Counted from the first letter of the stretch, positions 26,305-35,434 are shown. The stretch: 64,000 bases of DNA from JAJDAH01 sp964487605 (GCA_964487605.1 CAZARU010000028.1:6193-70192); one strand, 5' to 3'. Program-made: numbers and translations. Notes: generated from the letters alone by a model not told the origin.

Positions 26305-28413
26305 TCAGCCCATTGCCAGCTTGTCGGTGCGCTTGAGGAACCGCACCCAGAGGTCGAACATGACCCGGGAAACGACGACCCCCGTGAAGATGCTCGTCAG
26401 CGTGCCCACGATGAGCGTCACGGCGAAACCCTTGATGGGACCCGAGCCGTACTGCGCGAGGATGAGGCCGGAGATGAGCGTCGTGGCGTGGCCGTCGATG
26501 ATCGCGGAGACGGCGCGCGAGTAGCCTATCTCGACGGCGGCGCGGGGACTCTTCCCGTTGCGGACCTCGTCGCGAATGCGTTCGTTGATGAGGACGTTGG
26601 CGTCCACGCTCATGCCGACGGTGAGGGCCAGCCCCGCGATTCCCGGCAGCGTCATCGCCGCGCCGAACGACGCGAGGATCGCGAGCTGCAGGAACAGGTT
26701 CATGCCGACCGCCACGTCCGCGACGATTCCCGCACGGCTGTAGTAGATCATCATGAACAAGAGGACGAGGAGCGAGCCGCCCAGAGCGCCTTCGACGCCC
26801 AGCTTGATCGAGTCCCGACCCAGGGAAGGACCGATGCGCTGTTCGTTGGACGGCGAGATGGGCGCGGGAAGCGCGCCGGAGCGCAGCACGAGCTCCAACT
26901 TTCGCGCGTCGCGAAGCTGCACCTCCGGATCGCCCGATCCCATGGTGATGACGGCGTGTCCCCCGGGGATCTTCGTCTGTATGACCGGGGAGCTCTCGAT
27001 GCGCTCGTCGAGGATGACGGCGAAACGACGCTTGATGTTCGCCCCGGTGATCCGCTCGAACGCCGCCCCTCCCTGATCCGTGAACGAGAGCGCCACGCGC
27101 CAGCCACCCATGGCCGACTCGGCAGCGGGCTCCGCGCGCGCGTCCCGAACCTGCTCGCCGGTGATCTCGGCCCGCGTCTTCAGCAGGTAGGTCCTCCACC
27201 CGGTCTCCTTCTCCTTGAGCGTGTCGGGGTCGATGTCACGGAGAACCTCGAAGCCGATTTCGCGATCGGGCGGCGTCGAGAGCGTTCCGGTCCACTCCTT
27301 GAAGCGGACGAGCGCGTCCTTCAACGTCTCGCCGTCCTTGCGCTGGATGTAGGCGTACGTCACGTCGCGCGTCTTCAGATCGCCCTCGTCGTCGAGGCCC
27401 ACGGACACGCCTTCCTTCGCGAACTCGATGCCCTCGCCGAGCGTCTCGGGCTTCGCGCGGGCGTCCGCGGAAACCGTCTCGAAGAACGGCGACTCGTCGT
27501 CGAGGAGCTTGAACTCGAGGCGGGCCGTCTGGCTGATGATCTCCCGGATCTCGGTGAAGGACGCCTCGTCCTCGCCCGGCACCTCGACGATGATGTCCTC
27601 GTCGCGGGTCGCGACACTGGCCTCGCGCAAGCCGAGCTCGTCAACGCGGCGCAGGATGATTTCGCGCGCCTGCGCCACCGCGCGTTCGCGAATGCCCGAT
27701 TCCGCGTCCTCTCGCATGGAAAACTCCACGAGGGCGCCGGTGAACTTCGGTGAGCCCAGGTCCCCCCGGAACTGCTCCTGGAAGCGCGCATCGACCTTGG
27801 CGCGAGCCGTCTCTTCGTCGGCGAACTCGAGCCGGATGGCGTTCACCTCGTTGCGCGGAGCGTGCAGCTTCACCTTCTCGCGAAGCTTGACGAGCGTCTC
27901 GTCGGTGGGGCGCTCGTCCCCGGAGTGCAGCTCGAAGGAGCGGGCCAGGATCGCCCGCATGTCCTCGTAGTATCGGTCGCGCTTGTCCTTGATCGCCTCG
28001 CCGACGTCCACGGTGTAGACCAGCCGCAAACCACCACGCAGGTCGAGCCCGGCCACCAGGCGAGGCTTGACGCGCTCTTCGACCCAGCGCGGGCACTGCG
28101 CGCGACCACCGGTCATTCCATCGAGCGAGGGCCAGAGCGCCACGAAGGCGACTCCGGCGATGCTCAGCACGAGGCCCGTGCGCACGCGCCACGAGAGGTC
28201 GACCCAGTTCGTCCCGGTGAACGCCGCCCACAGCGTGAGCACGCCGAAGCACACGAGCGGCCAGAAGCCGTCGTAGTGCGCGGCCAGCGCGGCGCACCCG
28301 CCCATGACCGCCGCGATCCACGCCGAAGCGCGCTTGGGGCGCGAAACGTAACCCCAGGCCGCAAACACTGCGGCCAGCCCGGCGAAGGCGTACTGGAAGA
28401 CCGTGTTGACCAC
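26305..28413 (-). CDS. secD: protein translocase subunit SecD
   Basis: A 702-residue RND-type inner-membrane protein of the Sec accessory complex. The N-terminus has several extra hydrophobic stretches (about 5-22, 37-62, 82-100) before the motif LDLRGGLRLVY near residue 127, then the large periplasmic region with the P1 domain and head, and the six-helix end with GMSVDANVLINERIRDE near 605 and GPIKGFAVTLIVG near 665. The three hydrophobic stretches before the first domain are more than the single helix usual for SecD. GTG start. It is flanked by yajC and secF in the classical order. Confidence 0.95.
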   Translation of the reverse strand: MVNTVFQYAFAGLAAVFAAWGYVSRPKRASAWIAAVMGGCAALAAHYDGFWPLVCFGVLTLWAAFTGTNWVDLSWRVRTGLVLSIAGVAFVALWPSLDGMTGGRAQCPRWVEERVKPRLVAGLDLRGGLRLVYTVDVGEAIKDKRDRYYEDMRAILARSFELHSGDERPTDETLVKLREKVKLHAPRNEVNAIRLEFADEETARAKVDARFQEQFRGDLGSPKFTGALVEFSMREDAESGIRERAVAQAREIILRRVDELGLREASVATRDEDIIVEVPGEDEASFTEIREIISQTARLEFKLLDDESPFFETVSADARAKPETLGEGIEFAKEGVSVGLDDEGDLKTRDVTYAYIQRKDGETLKDALVRFKEWTGTLSTPPDREIGFEVLRDIDPDTLKEKETGWRTYLLKTRAEITGEQVRDARAEPAAESAMGGWRVALSFTDQGGAAFERITGANIKRRFAVILDERIESSPVIQTKIPGGHAVITMGSGDPEVQLRDARKLELVLRSGALPAPISPSNEQRIGPSLGRDSIKLGVEGALGGSLLVLLFMMIYYSRAGIVADVAVGMNLFLQLAILASFGAAMTLPGIAGLALTVGMSVDANVLINERIRDEVRNGKSPRAAVEIGYSRAVSAIIDGHATTLISGLILAQYGSGPIKGFAVTLIVGTLTSIFTGVVVSRVMFDLWVRFLKRTDKLAMG

Positions 28414-28422
28414 TCGGCGGCT

Positions 28423-28830
28423 CTACTTCTTCTCGTTCTTCTCGACGACCTTGGCGGCTTCCTCGGTGTCGCGCCCGACGAGGCTCGTTCGGAGAATCTG
28501 GACCTTCACGCCGGGGGCGAGCTCGATTTTCGCGTAGCGATCATCGGTCTCGACGAGCTTTCCCACGAGGCCGCTCTGTGTGAGCACTCGATCGCCCTTC
28601 TTCAAGCTCTCGAGCATCTGTTTCTGCTTCTTCGCCTGGCTCCGTCCGGACCAGAGCATCAGCAGCACGAAGGGCACGAGGATGAGGAGCGGGAAGAGCA
28701 GCGCCATCCCACCGCCGGGTGGCGGAGCGCCGCCGGTCTCGCCTGCCGCTGGCGCCGCGGGCTGCGCCGGTGCTCCCGGGGCAGCGGGCAGGTCCGGCAC
28801 CGCCTGATATCCCAAATCCGCGAAACTCAA
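28423..28830 (-). CDS. yajC: preprotein translocase subunit YajC
   Basis: A single-pass membrane protein of the SecDF-YajC complex. The 135 residues comprise a Pro/Ala/Gly-rich N-terminal segment (1-42, longer than the family norm), one membrane helix (about 43-63, MALLFPLLILVPFVLLMLW), then SQAKKQKQMLESLKKGDRVLTQSGLVGKL, the typical YajC core. The start is TTG at 28830 with GGAGG five bases upstream. First gene of yajC-secD-secF. The 320 bases upstream must hold its promoter. Confidence 0.92.
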   Translation of the reverse strand: MSFADLGYQAVPDLPAAPGAPAQPAAPAAGETGGAPPPGGGMALLFPLLILVPFVLLMLWSGRSQAKKQKQMLESLKKGDRVLTQSGLVGKLVETDDRYAKIELAPGVKVQILRTSLVGRDTEEAAKVVEKNEKK

Positions 28831-29150
28831 GGGCTCCTCCGGGGCGCCGGCTCATAGCGGGTTTCGTGAGGCCGCGCAAGGCGGGCGCGACCCCGGCTGG
28901 GTTGCGCCGGCGCTCGCGAGCGTCGGGCGCACGGGGCGAAGGGAACGGCCTCGTCTCGCATCCGCTGGACGCGCGCGCAGAGGGGCGCCTCGGGCGCTGC
29001 CCACGAGACCGGGACCAGGCGGGACCCGGGCCAACGCACGGGGCGCGACGCCCGCGCGTCCCGGGTGGCTGCCGCTTCCAGCGTGGTCGGGTGACCCGTA
29101 TGGGACACCCACGGGCCGGACGGTGAGGCGGTAGCTGCGCTAGGAGCCCT
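28831..29150. other. intergenic region between the vWA gene and yajC
   Basis: 320 bases with no supported gene on either strand. It contains the yajC Shine-Dalgarno (GGAGG), a strong hairpin at 29024-29066, and otherwise only GC-rich sequence. I looked for the signal-recognition-particle RNA and found no convincing match. The yajC promoter must lie here, but I see no clear -10 box. Confidence 0.5.
29024..29066. terminator. nested hairpin after the vWA lipoprotein gene
   Basis: Outer stem ACCCGGG / CCCGGGT (7 bp) enclosing an inner stem GGGCG / CGCCC with a CGA loop (29041-29053). It lies 85 bases past the vWA stop and about 190 before yajC. There is no T-tract. Probably a terminator for the vWA transcript. 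Confidence 0.4.
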
Positions 29151-30299
29151 TCAGACGGGCGGCTGCGACGTGCAGCCGACGATGATCGAGACCTTGCCCT
29201 GCGGATCCTTCTGCGCGCTGGTGCACGTGTCCGGACAGAACAGGATCTTCGTCGGCGTCGTGTTGTCGTCGTAGTACCAGCCCCAGGGGACCCCGGCACA
29301 GGCGGCCTCGTCGTCGACCTTTCCGACGGGCTGCTTGCCCGTTCCCGCGTCGGCGAGCCCCGACATCGTGAACTCGACGTTGATCTGGGTGGGGTCGACC
29401 ATCTCGCCAGAGAGGCTCTCCGGCATGGAGAACTCGCACGCGAGTGCGATCCCCCGGATGGCTTCGAGGGCCTGGATGAAGGCCGTCGGCCCCGACGTCA
29501 CGTCGAAGCTCATCATCGTACCGCCAGCCGCCGAGATCTGGTTGAGGAGCGCGAAGTCCGCACCCTGCATGCCCATGGTGTAGATCGGCACGCCCGCCAT
29601 GTAGGAGTTCTGGGCGATGCCCGAGAGGGTCCCGCCCGACGTGTCGCATCTCGTGGGCACTCCATCCGTCACCAGGACGCCGATGGTCCGCTCGGTCGGA
29701 TTCATCGCCGAGTAGTTGGCGGTGAAGGTGGCGAGACCGATGAGCGCGCCCTGGGTCGGCGTGTTGCCGTTCGGGTTCACGCCACCCATCCACGTGGTGA
29801 TCGGCGCGGCGTTGGTCGGGAGCTCCCCCATCGGCACGGCCGGCGTGTTGTAGACGGTACCGTCGCAGGGTCCTTCGCCGCCGAACGACTGGATGGCCAC
29901 CTTGAGTCCCGCTGACGCAGGATCGTTCGCGAACGTCGTGATGGCCTGGGAAGCCTGGGTCCACCTGCCGCCGGTGTTCATGCTGCCGGACGCGTCGAGC
30001 ATGATGTACATGGCGACGACGATGCGTTCCGCCTGCTGGGACTCTCCGGCGCAGGCCGAGTCTGCCGTGAGGCCCGCGTCGCTCGCGCCGAACCCACCCT
30101 CGAACAGCACGCCTCCCTCGAAGGCGGAGGACCCGCCGACTCCGCTCGCCGCAGCTCCACTCGCCCCCGACGAACCACCGGCGCTCGTACCCCCGATGCC
30201 CGCCGTGCCGCCGGCGCCGGCCACCGTCGGGCCCTCGTCGCCCCCACACGCCGCCATCCCCGCGACCGTGACCGCCACCGACCACGCGACCCGCGGCAT
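29151..30299 (-). CDS. von Willebrand factor A domain lipoprotein
   Basis: A 382-residue surface protein. The signal MPRVAWSVAVTVAGMAAC ends in a lipobox-like MAAC (cysteine at 18), followed by a Gly/Ala/Ser-rich linker to about 85. The vWA domain (about 95-300) has the metal-binding DASGSMN motif near 102 and the later VLVTDGVPT near 215. Cysteines at both ends (for instance FCPDTC near the C-terminus) suggest disulfides outside the cell. vWA domains bind partner proteins through a metal ion; the ligand is unknown. The ATG at 30299 puts the signal peptide at the very N-terminus; an ATG at 30356 would add 19 residues. Similar low-complexity-linked vWA lipoproteins are common in Polyangia. Confidence 0.8.
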   Translation of the reverse strand: MPRVAWSVAVTVAGMAACGGDEGPTVAGAGGTAGIGGTSAGGSSGASGAAASGVGGSSAFEGGVLFEGGFGASDAGLTADSACAGESQQAERIVVAMYIMLDASGSMNTGGRWTQASQAITTFANDPASAGLKVAIQSFGGEGPCDGTVYNTPAVPMGELPTNAAPITTWMGGVNPNGNTPTQGALIGLATFTANYSAMNPTERTIGVLVTDGVPTRCDTSGGTLSGIAQNSYMAGVPIYTMGMQGADFALLNQISAAGGTMMSFDVTSGPTAFIQALEAIRGIALACEFSMPESLSGEMVDPTQINVEFTMSGLADAGTGKQPVGKVDDEAACAGVPWGWYYDDNTTPTKILFCPDTCTSAQKDPQGKVSIIVGCTSQPPV

Positions 30300-30617
30300 C
30301 GCGCTCGAAAGCGAGGTCGAGGGAGGGGGGGGCACGCGAAGACGGGGGCGATCCATCGAAGGCTCGAGGCACCTGGCCGTCGACGACGACGGCCCGGGTG
30401 GAGTCTACCCGAGCGCACGCGATCGAACGCCCGGCGGAGTGCGTGGCAGAACGGCGGTCGCGGTGCTGGCGGACTCTTCGCGCGGTGCTGGACTCGCCGG
30501 CGCGCCGACGAGCCCGCGCTCACCTTGACTCCGCACGTTGCGGGAGGTATCCGCCGGGGCCTGTTCTTCGAGGTCACCCCAGTCCGAGGCCACGGGTCAT
30601 TCGCGCCCTGGCCGACC
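30300..30617. other. divergent intergenic region between the vWA gene and tRNA-Val
   Basis: 318 bases with no convincing gene. It holds the possible longer start of the vWA gene (30356), a small hairpin CCGCA/TGCGG near 30531-30543 and a possible sigma-70 promoter for the tRNA. I see nothing else in it. Confidence 0.45.
30525..30553 (+). promoter_or_regulatory. possible promoter for tRNA-Val
   Basis: TTGACT (30525-30530), 17 bases, TATCCG (30548-30553). The -35 matches five of six consensus bases and the -10 three. It lies about 65 bases before the tRNA. Tentative. Confidence 0.3.
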
Positions 30618-30689
<72 letters not shown>

Positions 30690-30759
30690 CCCCGCCTGCT
30701 GCTCGCACGCCTGCGGCGCCACGTCGGCGCCTCGCGCCGTCCACGATGCCCCGGTCTTC

Positions 30760-32727
30760 GTGAACGCGAGGGACTCGCGCCGAACGGCGCGAGAGATCCT
30801 CGCCGAACAGGGGTCTCTCGCCGACGACACGATCGCCGTCCTTGCCGACGGGCGCGTCGTCGATCTGCACACGCCCATCGATCCGGCCGCGCGAGTCGAG
30901 GTCGTCCGAGCGACGGATCGCGCCGCGCTCGCGGTGATCCGGCATTCGGCCGCACACGTCATGGCCGACGCCGTACAGGCGCTGTTTCCCGGCACGCAGG
31001 TGACCATAGGTCCCGCGATCGACAGCGGGTTCTACTACGACTTCGCGAAGCCGGACGGACCGTTCACGGACAAGGACATCGCGCGCATCGAGAAGGAGAT
31101 GCGCAAGGTGATCCAGCAGGATCGCCCGTTCTCGCGACGAGTCGTGACCCGGGCGGAAGCGAAGCAACGCTTCGAATCGATGGGAGAGGCGTTCAAGCTC
31201 GAACTCATCGACTCCATCCCGGAGGGCGAAGAGATTTCCATCTACGCCCACGGAAGCCGTGGCCGCGCCGACGATCAGTGGATCGACGTGTGCGAGGGTC
31301 CCCACGTCCCCTCCACGGGCGCCATCGGTGCGATCAGACTCCTGAGCGTCGCCGGGGCCTACTGGAGGGGCGACGAGAAGCGGCCGATGCTCCAGCGCAT
31401 CTACGGCACCGCGTTCCCGACGGAGGCGGAACTCGAGGCGCACCTGGCGCGGCTCGAGGAAGCGAAGCAACGAGACCATCGCAAGCTCGGCAAGGAGCTC
31501 GAGCTGTTCACGTTCCACGAGTGGGCGCCGGCCATGCCGTTCTTCCTGCCCCGCGGCGCGTTCGTCTACAATCGACTGGTCGAGTACATGCGCACGCTGT
31601 ACGTCGACTACGGCTACCAAGAGGTCATCACGCCGCAGATCTTCTCGAGGGAGTTGTTCGCGAAGAGCGGACATCTCGCCAACTACCGGGACAACATGTA
31701 CCTGCCCGCGGTCGCCGAGACGCTCGACGCGGCGAGGGCGGAGGGCGTCGCGGACGATCGCCTGGAGGCCCTGGCACAGAAGCCGATGAACTGCCCGAGC
31801 CACTGCCTGCTCTTCGGGCAGCGGCGACGCAGCTACCGCGAGCTACCGTGGCGCGTCGCCGACTTCGGCCGGCTCCACCGCTACGAGCGCGGCGGCGTGG
31901 TCCACGGGCTGGCCCGCGTGCGCTCCTTCTGCCAGGACGACGCGCACATCTTCTGCACTCCCGAGCAGATGGAGCAGGAGATCGTCGGATTCAACCGACT
32001 TCTCTTCGAGGTGTATTCGGCATTCGGCTTCGCGGACGTCGCCGTCAAGCTCGCGCTCCGACCCGAACCGCGGATCGGCACCGAGGAGCAGTGGGACCGC
32101 GGCGAAGCTGCGCTGCGAAGCGTGCTCGAGGCGTCGGGCCTCCCGTTCGAGGTCTTGCCCGGCGAAGGCGCATTCTACGGCCCCAAGCTGGAGTTCCACG
32201 TGGTGGATGCCCTCGGACGGAGCTGGCAGCTCGGCACCATCCAGGTGGACTACGCGGCCCCCGATCGCTTCGACCTCGAATACGTGGGTTCGGACGGCGC
32301 CTCGCACCGCCCCGTGATGCTCCATCGTGCCATCCTCGGCTCGATCGAGCGCTTCTACGGAATGTACGTCGAGCACTGCGCCGGGAAGTTCCCGGTCTGG
32401 CTCGCGCCAGAGCAGGCGGTGCTCGTCACCGTGAGCGAGAAGCAGCTCGAGTACGCGGAGCGGGCCAGGAGCACGCTCGCCGCGCGGGGTCTGCGCGTCG
32501 GGCTCGACGCGGGTCCCGACAAGCTCGGCGCGAAGATCCGCACCGCTCGGATGATGCGACACCCGTACGTCGTCGTCATCGGCGAGAAGGAAGCGGCGAC
32601 CGACAGCGTCAGCCCGCGCGAACGCGACGCGGGTGACCTCGGCTCCATGCCCCTGGCGGCGTTCGCCGACCGACTGACTTCCGAGGCGCGGATTCCGCGT
32701 CTCCCCACCCCCCCGAAAGGAAGCTGA
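30760..32727 (+). CDS. thrS: threonyl-tRNA synthetase
   Basis: Charges tRNA-Thr and edits mischarged serine. The 655 residues contain a shortened TGS domain (1-50), the N2 editing domain with HSAAHVMADA near 62 and CEGPH near 182, the class II catalytic core (MNCPSHC near 345 with the zinc cysteine, RYERGGVVHGLARVRSF near 375, HRAILGSIERF near 523), and the anticodon-binding domain from about 545. The GTG at 30760 is the only standard start after the tRNA. In-frame codons upstream read like the first TGS strand (PVFVNARD) but have no start codon, so translation may begin slightly earlier at a non-standard codon. infC follows by 10 bases. Confidence 0.95.
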   Translation: MNARDSRRTAREILAEQGSLADDTIAVLADGRVVDLHTPIDPAARVEVVRATDRAALAVIRHSAAHVMADAVQALFPGTQVTIGPAIDSGFYYDFAKPDGPFTDKDIARIEKEMRKVIQQDRPFSRRVVTRAEAKQRFESMGEAFKLELIDSIPEGEEISIYAHGSRGRADDQWIDVCEGPHVPSTGAIGAIRLLSVAGAYWRGDEKRPMLQRIYGTAFPTEAELEAHLARLEEAKQRDHRKLGKELELFTFHEWAPAMPFFLPRGAFVYNRLVEYMRTLYVDYGYQEVITPQIFSRELFAKSGHLANYRDNMYLPAVAETLDAARAEGVADDRLEALAQKPMNCPSHCLLFGQRRRSYRELPWRVADFGRLHRYERGGVVHGLARVRSFCQDDAHIFCTPEQMEQEIVGFNRLLFEVYSAFGFADVAVKLALRPEPRIGTEEQWDRGEAALRSVLEASGLPFEVLPGEGAFYGPKLEFHVVDALGRSWQLGTIQVDYAAPDRFDLEYVGSDGASHRPVMLHRAILGSIERFYGMYVEHCAGKFPVWLAPEQAVLVTVSEKQLEYAERARSTLAARGLRVGLDAGPDKLGAKIRTARMMRHPYVVVIGEKEAATDSVSPRERDAGDLGSMPLAAFADRLTSEARIPRLPTPPKGS

Positions 32728-32737
32728 AGAACGACCC

Positions 32738-33412
32738 ATGGCGATGAGCCGACGTTTTCAAGGGCGTGAAGCCCAGGGCCCGCAAATCCGAATCAACCAT
32801 CGCATCCGCGTTCCCGAAGTTCGTGTCGTGAACGACGACGGCGACATGCTCGGCGTGATGGCGACCTCCGAAGCACTGAAACGAGCGCGCGACGCTGGTC
32901 TCGATCTCGTGGAGGTGAACCCGAAGAGTTCCCCGCCGGTGTGCAAGATCCTCGACTTCGGCAAGTTCAAGTACGAGGAGAAGAAGCGCCAGCGAGAGGC
33001 CAAGCGGAAGCAGACCGTGGTCGAGGTGAAGGAGATCAAGCTCCGGCCGAAGACCGACGATCACGACATCGAGGTCAAGGCCCGCAAGTCGCGAGCTTTC
33101 CTCAAGGACGGGAACAAGGTGAAGCTCACCGTGCGCTTTCGAGGGCGGGAGATCATGCATCCCCAGATCGCGCACGCGCAGCTCGACCTCATCTTCTCCA
33201 AGTGTGACGAGCTCGCGAACATCGAGCTCAGGCCCGCGCTCGAAGGGCGCCAGATGTTCCTCATCATGGCGCCGAAGCCCCAGGTGCTGCAGCGCGCCCA
33301 GCAGCTCCGCGCGCAGAGGGAGCGCGACCGCGACGGGGCGAAGAGCGGGACGTCGCACGAGGTCCCGGAGGAAGACGACGACACCGACGACGACGACGGA
33401 GCCGAAGACTGA
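32738..33412 (+). CDS. infC: translation initiation factor IF-3
   Basis: Binds the 30S subunit, prevents early 50S joining and checks the start codon. The 224 residues have the N-domain with RINHRIRVPEVRVV near 20 and DLVEVNPKSSPPVCKILDFGKFKYE near 62-86, the Lys-rich linker helix, and the C-domain with TDDHDIEVKARKSRAFL and VKLTVRFRGREI. An acidic tail (EEDDDTDDDDGAED) extends it beyond the usual 180. The start is ATG rather than the rare AUU or AUA that lets IF-3 control its own synthesis in enterics. It follows thrS as usual, but rpmI and rplT, its normal followers, are absent. Confidence 0.96.
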   Translation: MAMSRRFQGREAQGPQIRINHRIRVPEVRVVNDDGDMLGVMATSEALKRARDAGLDLVEVNPKSSPPVCKILDFGKFKYEEKKRQREAKRKQTVVEVKEIKLRPKTDDHDIEVKARKSRAFLKDGNKVKLTVRFRGREIMHPQIAHAQLDLIFSKCDELANIELRPALEGRQMFLIMAPKPQVLQRAQQLRAQRERDRDGAKSGTSHEVPEEDDDTDDDDGAED

Positions 33413-33432
33413 ACGCCCGACCCGCGTGACGA

Positions 33433-33475
33433 CACCTCGGGTTCAAGGGTGCGAGCCTCGTGCCGTTCCGAGGTG
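33433..33475 (+). promoter_or_regulatory. hairpin covering the Shine-Dalgarno of the channel gene
   Basis: A perfect 8-bp inverted repeat CACCTCGG (33433-33440) / CCGAGGTG (33468-33475) encloses a second stem GGTGC/GTGCC (33448-33452, 33460-33464, two G-U pairs). The 3' strand contains GAGG, the only ribosome-binding candidate of the ATG at 33483, nine bases away. It may act as a translational switch or as the infC terminator. Confidence 0.4.
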
Positions 33476-33482
33476 CGGTTTC

Positions 33483-34586
33483 ATGGCTCCCCGACAGGCG
33501 TCCATCGACGCGGATCCGGCTCCTCCTGCCCCTCGGGGATGGGGCCACCCGCTGGCCGGCACCGAGGCTTCCGAACAGGACGGACCGGCCCGCGAGACGA
33601 GTGGTCAGGGAGCCCCAGGCCAGGGGCAAGCCGGGCGTGCGCCGCTGGCGGACGCGCTCGGCCCCGGGTCGCGCAACGTCGGCGCCCAGCTCGCTCGAGC
33701 CGATCTGACCGGGCGCGACCTGTCCGGCGCGGAGCTCTCGGGTGCCGACCTCACGGGAGCCAGGCTCCTGGGCGCCAACCTGACCGGCGCATCGCTGCAC
33801 GGCGCCTGTCTCGACGATGCCGACTTCACGGGAGCGGATCTCACGGGAGCGAACCTCTCCGAGGCGTCCGCGAAGCGCGCGGGCTTCGGCCTGGCCAAGC
33901 TGGAGAGCGCCACGCTGTTCGGAGGGTGCTTCTCCGACGCGACGTTCACGGGCGCAAAGCTGCGAGGGGCCGATCTGAGAACCGCGACCCTACAGGGGGC
34001 GCGGTTTCGCGACGCCGACCTGCGCGACGTCGCCGCCGACAGGGCGTCACTGCGTGGTGCCGATCTGGAGGGTGCGGACGTGGCAGGGGCGTCGTTCCCG
34101 GATGCAGACCTCCGAACGTCGCGGCTGCGCAGGCTCCGAGGCTACGAGTCTGCCGGTTTCCTTCGGACGGACATCCGGGACGTCGACTTCAGCGGCGCCT
34201 ACCTCGTCCGGCGCCAGATCATGGATGAGAACTACCTGGAAGAGTTCCGCTCGCGGAGCGTCGCGAACCGAATCGTCCACGCGGTGTGGCTCGTGACCTC
34301 GGACTGCGGTCGGAGCGCGCTCAGGTGGTCCGCCTGGACGCTGGTGATCGCGGGCGCCTTCGGCCTCGCGTACTCCCACGTCGGGATCGACTTCGGCGAT
34401 CACCCGACGGCGTTCAGTCCCTACTACTTCAGCATCGTGACGCTCACGACCCTGGGCTACGGGGACGTGTTGCCCATCACGACGGCGGGGCAGGTGCTGG
34501 CCACGGCCGAGGCTCTCTGCGGCTACGTGATGCTCGGAGGTCTCCTCAGCATCTTCTCGAACAAGCTCGCTCGACGGGCGGACTGA
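33483..34586 (+). CDS. pentapeptide-repeat protein fused to a two-helix potassium channel
   Basis: A 367-residue membrane protein. Residues 1-65 are disordered (Gly/Pro/Ala). Residues 66-245 are A(D/N)LxG pentapeptide repeats (for example ADLTGRDLSGAELSGADLTG), which fold as a right-handed beta-helix. Then come membrane helix 1 (about 283-300), a pore loop with selectivity filter T323-LGYGD (323-328), and helix 2 (about 336-358), the Ion_trans_2 layout of simple K+ channels. It would assemble as a tetramer in the inner membrane with the repeats in the cytoplasm as a gating or binding domain. It is followed after 4 bases by the HDOD gene. Confidence 0.85.
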   Translation: MAPRQASIDADPAPPAPRGWGHPLAGTEASEQDGPARETSGQGAPGQGQAGRAPLADALGPGSRNVGAQLARADLTGRDLSGAELSGADLTGARLLGANLTGASLHGACLDDADFTGADLTGANLSEASAKRAGFGLAKLESATLFGGCFSDATFTGAKLRGADLRTATLQGARFRDADLRDVAADRASLRGADLEGADVAGASFPDADLRTSRLRRLRGYESAGFLRTDIRDVDFSGAYLVRRQIMDENYLEEFRSRSVANRIVHAVWLVTSDCGRSALRWSAWTLVIAGAFGLAYSHVGIDFGDHPTAFSPYYFSIVTLTTLGYGDVLPITTAGQVLATAEALCGYVMLGGLLSIFSNKLARRAD

Positions 34587-34590
34587 CGCG

Positions 34591-35427
34591 ATGTTCGGCT
34601 GGCTCTCCCGCAAGCCCTCGGACGCCAAGAAGGAGCTGAAGGCGATTCTCGGGAAGGCGGAGCTCCCGAGCTTTCCCGCGGTCGTGCTCCGCGCCCTGTC
34701 CGAGCTCCGCCACGACAAGTCGACGCCGGAGTCCGTGTCGAAGATCTTGAGCGTCGATCCGGGCGTGAGCGGTCGGCTGCTGAGGCTGACCAACTCGGCA
34801 TCGAACGGCCTGCGCCGTGAGGTCAGGAGCGTGGACCACGCGATCGCGCTCCTCGGCAGAGGAGAGGTGGAGGCGCTGTTGCTCGCCGTCGCCTCGCGCG
34901 GCGCGTTGCCGGCGAAGCGCACGGCGGGGTTCGAGCCCGCGGCGTTCTGGCGACTCTCGGCGCGGCGTGCCGCGATCGCGCGGGCCATCGCGGCGCGCGT
35001 CCAGCCGGCGACCAAGAGCGAGTGCTTCACCGCGGGTCTGCTGCAAGACATGGCGATACCTCTCTTGGTCGGGGCGCACGGGGCGAGCTACGAGGCACTG
35101 CTGGGCGCGTCCTCGTCGGGCGGCGAAGACCTCCGCGACGCCGAGCGCGCGTCCCTGGGATGGGATCACGGCGTCGCCGCGGGGTGGCTCGCGACGCACT
35201 GGGGCTTCCCCGCGTCCTTGGTGGACGCCATCGGCGCGCACCACGATGGGGCAGAGAGCGCCGTCCCGGTGGGCGTCGTGCTCACCGCCCGCCTCGACGA
35301 GCACGGACCCGAAGCGCTCGTGGAACACGCCGTCGCCCTCTGCGGCCTGGCTCCGGACGAAGCGGTGGCCGTGCTGCGGGAAGCCGACGCCCAGGCGACC
35401 GAGATCGCGGCGCAGCTCGCGGCATGA
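34591..35427 (+). CDS. HDOD-domain signalling protein
   Basis: A 278-residue cytoplasmic protein. The HDOD domain covers about 15-210, with the start LKAILGKAELPSFPAVVLRAL, then SKILSVDPGVSGRLLRLTNSAS and VDHAIALLGRGEVEALLL. The family is related to HD phosphohydrolases but lacks the metal-binding His-Asp pairs, and acts in signalling scaffolds and two-component or c-di-GMP circuits. The C-terminal part still has DHGVAAGWLATHWGFP and IGAHHDG, an echo of the HD fold. Start ATG 34591, four bases after the channel gene, hence one operon: the two may couple membrane potential or K+ to signalling (inference). Confidence 0.85.
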   Translation: MFGWLSRKPSDAKKELKAILGKAELPSFPAVVLRALSELRHDKSTPESVSKILSVDPGVSGRLLRLTNSASNGLRREVRSVDHAIALLGRGEVEALLLAVASRGALPAKRTAGFEPAAFWRLSARRAAIARAIAARVQPATKSECFTAGLLQDMAIPLLVGAHGASYEALLGASSSGGEDLRDAERASLGWDHGVAAGWLATHWGFPASLVDAIGAHHDGAESAVPVGVVLTARLDEHGPEALVEHAVALCGLAPDEAVAVLREADAQATEIAAQLAA

Positions 35428-35434
35428 GGACCGC

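Noticed and set aside
28831..29150. Possible signal-recognition-particle RNA or other structured RNA before yajC
   Set aside because: A GGAAGCGGCAGCC stretch on the minus strand recalls the SRP RNA core, but the surrounding conserved bases do not match, so only a terminator-like hairpin is reported.
30746..30763. A five-codon open frame (MPRSS) ending over the thrS start codon
   Set aside because: Could be a leader peptide, but it has no attenuator-like structure or Thr codons, and such short frames arise by chance.
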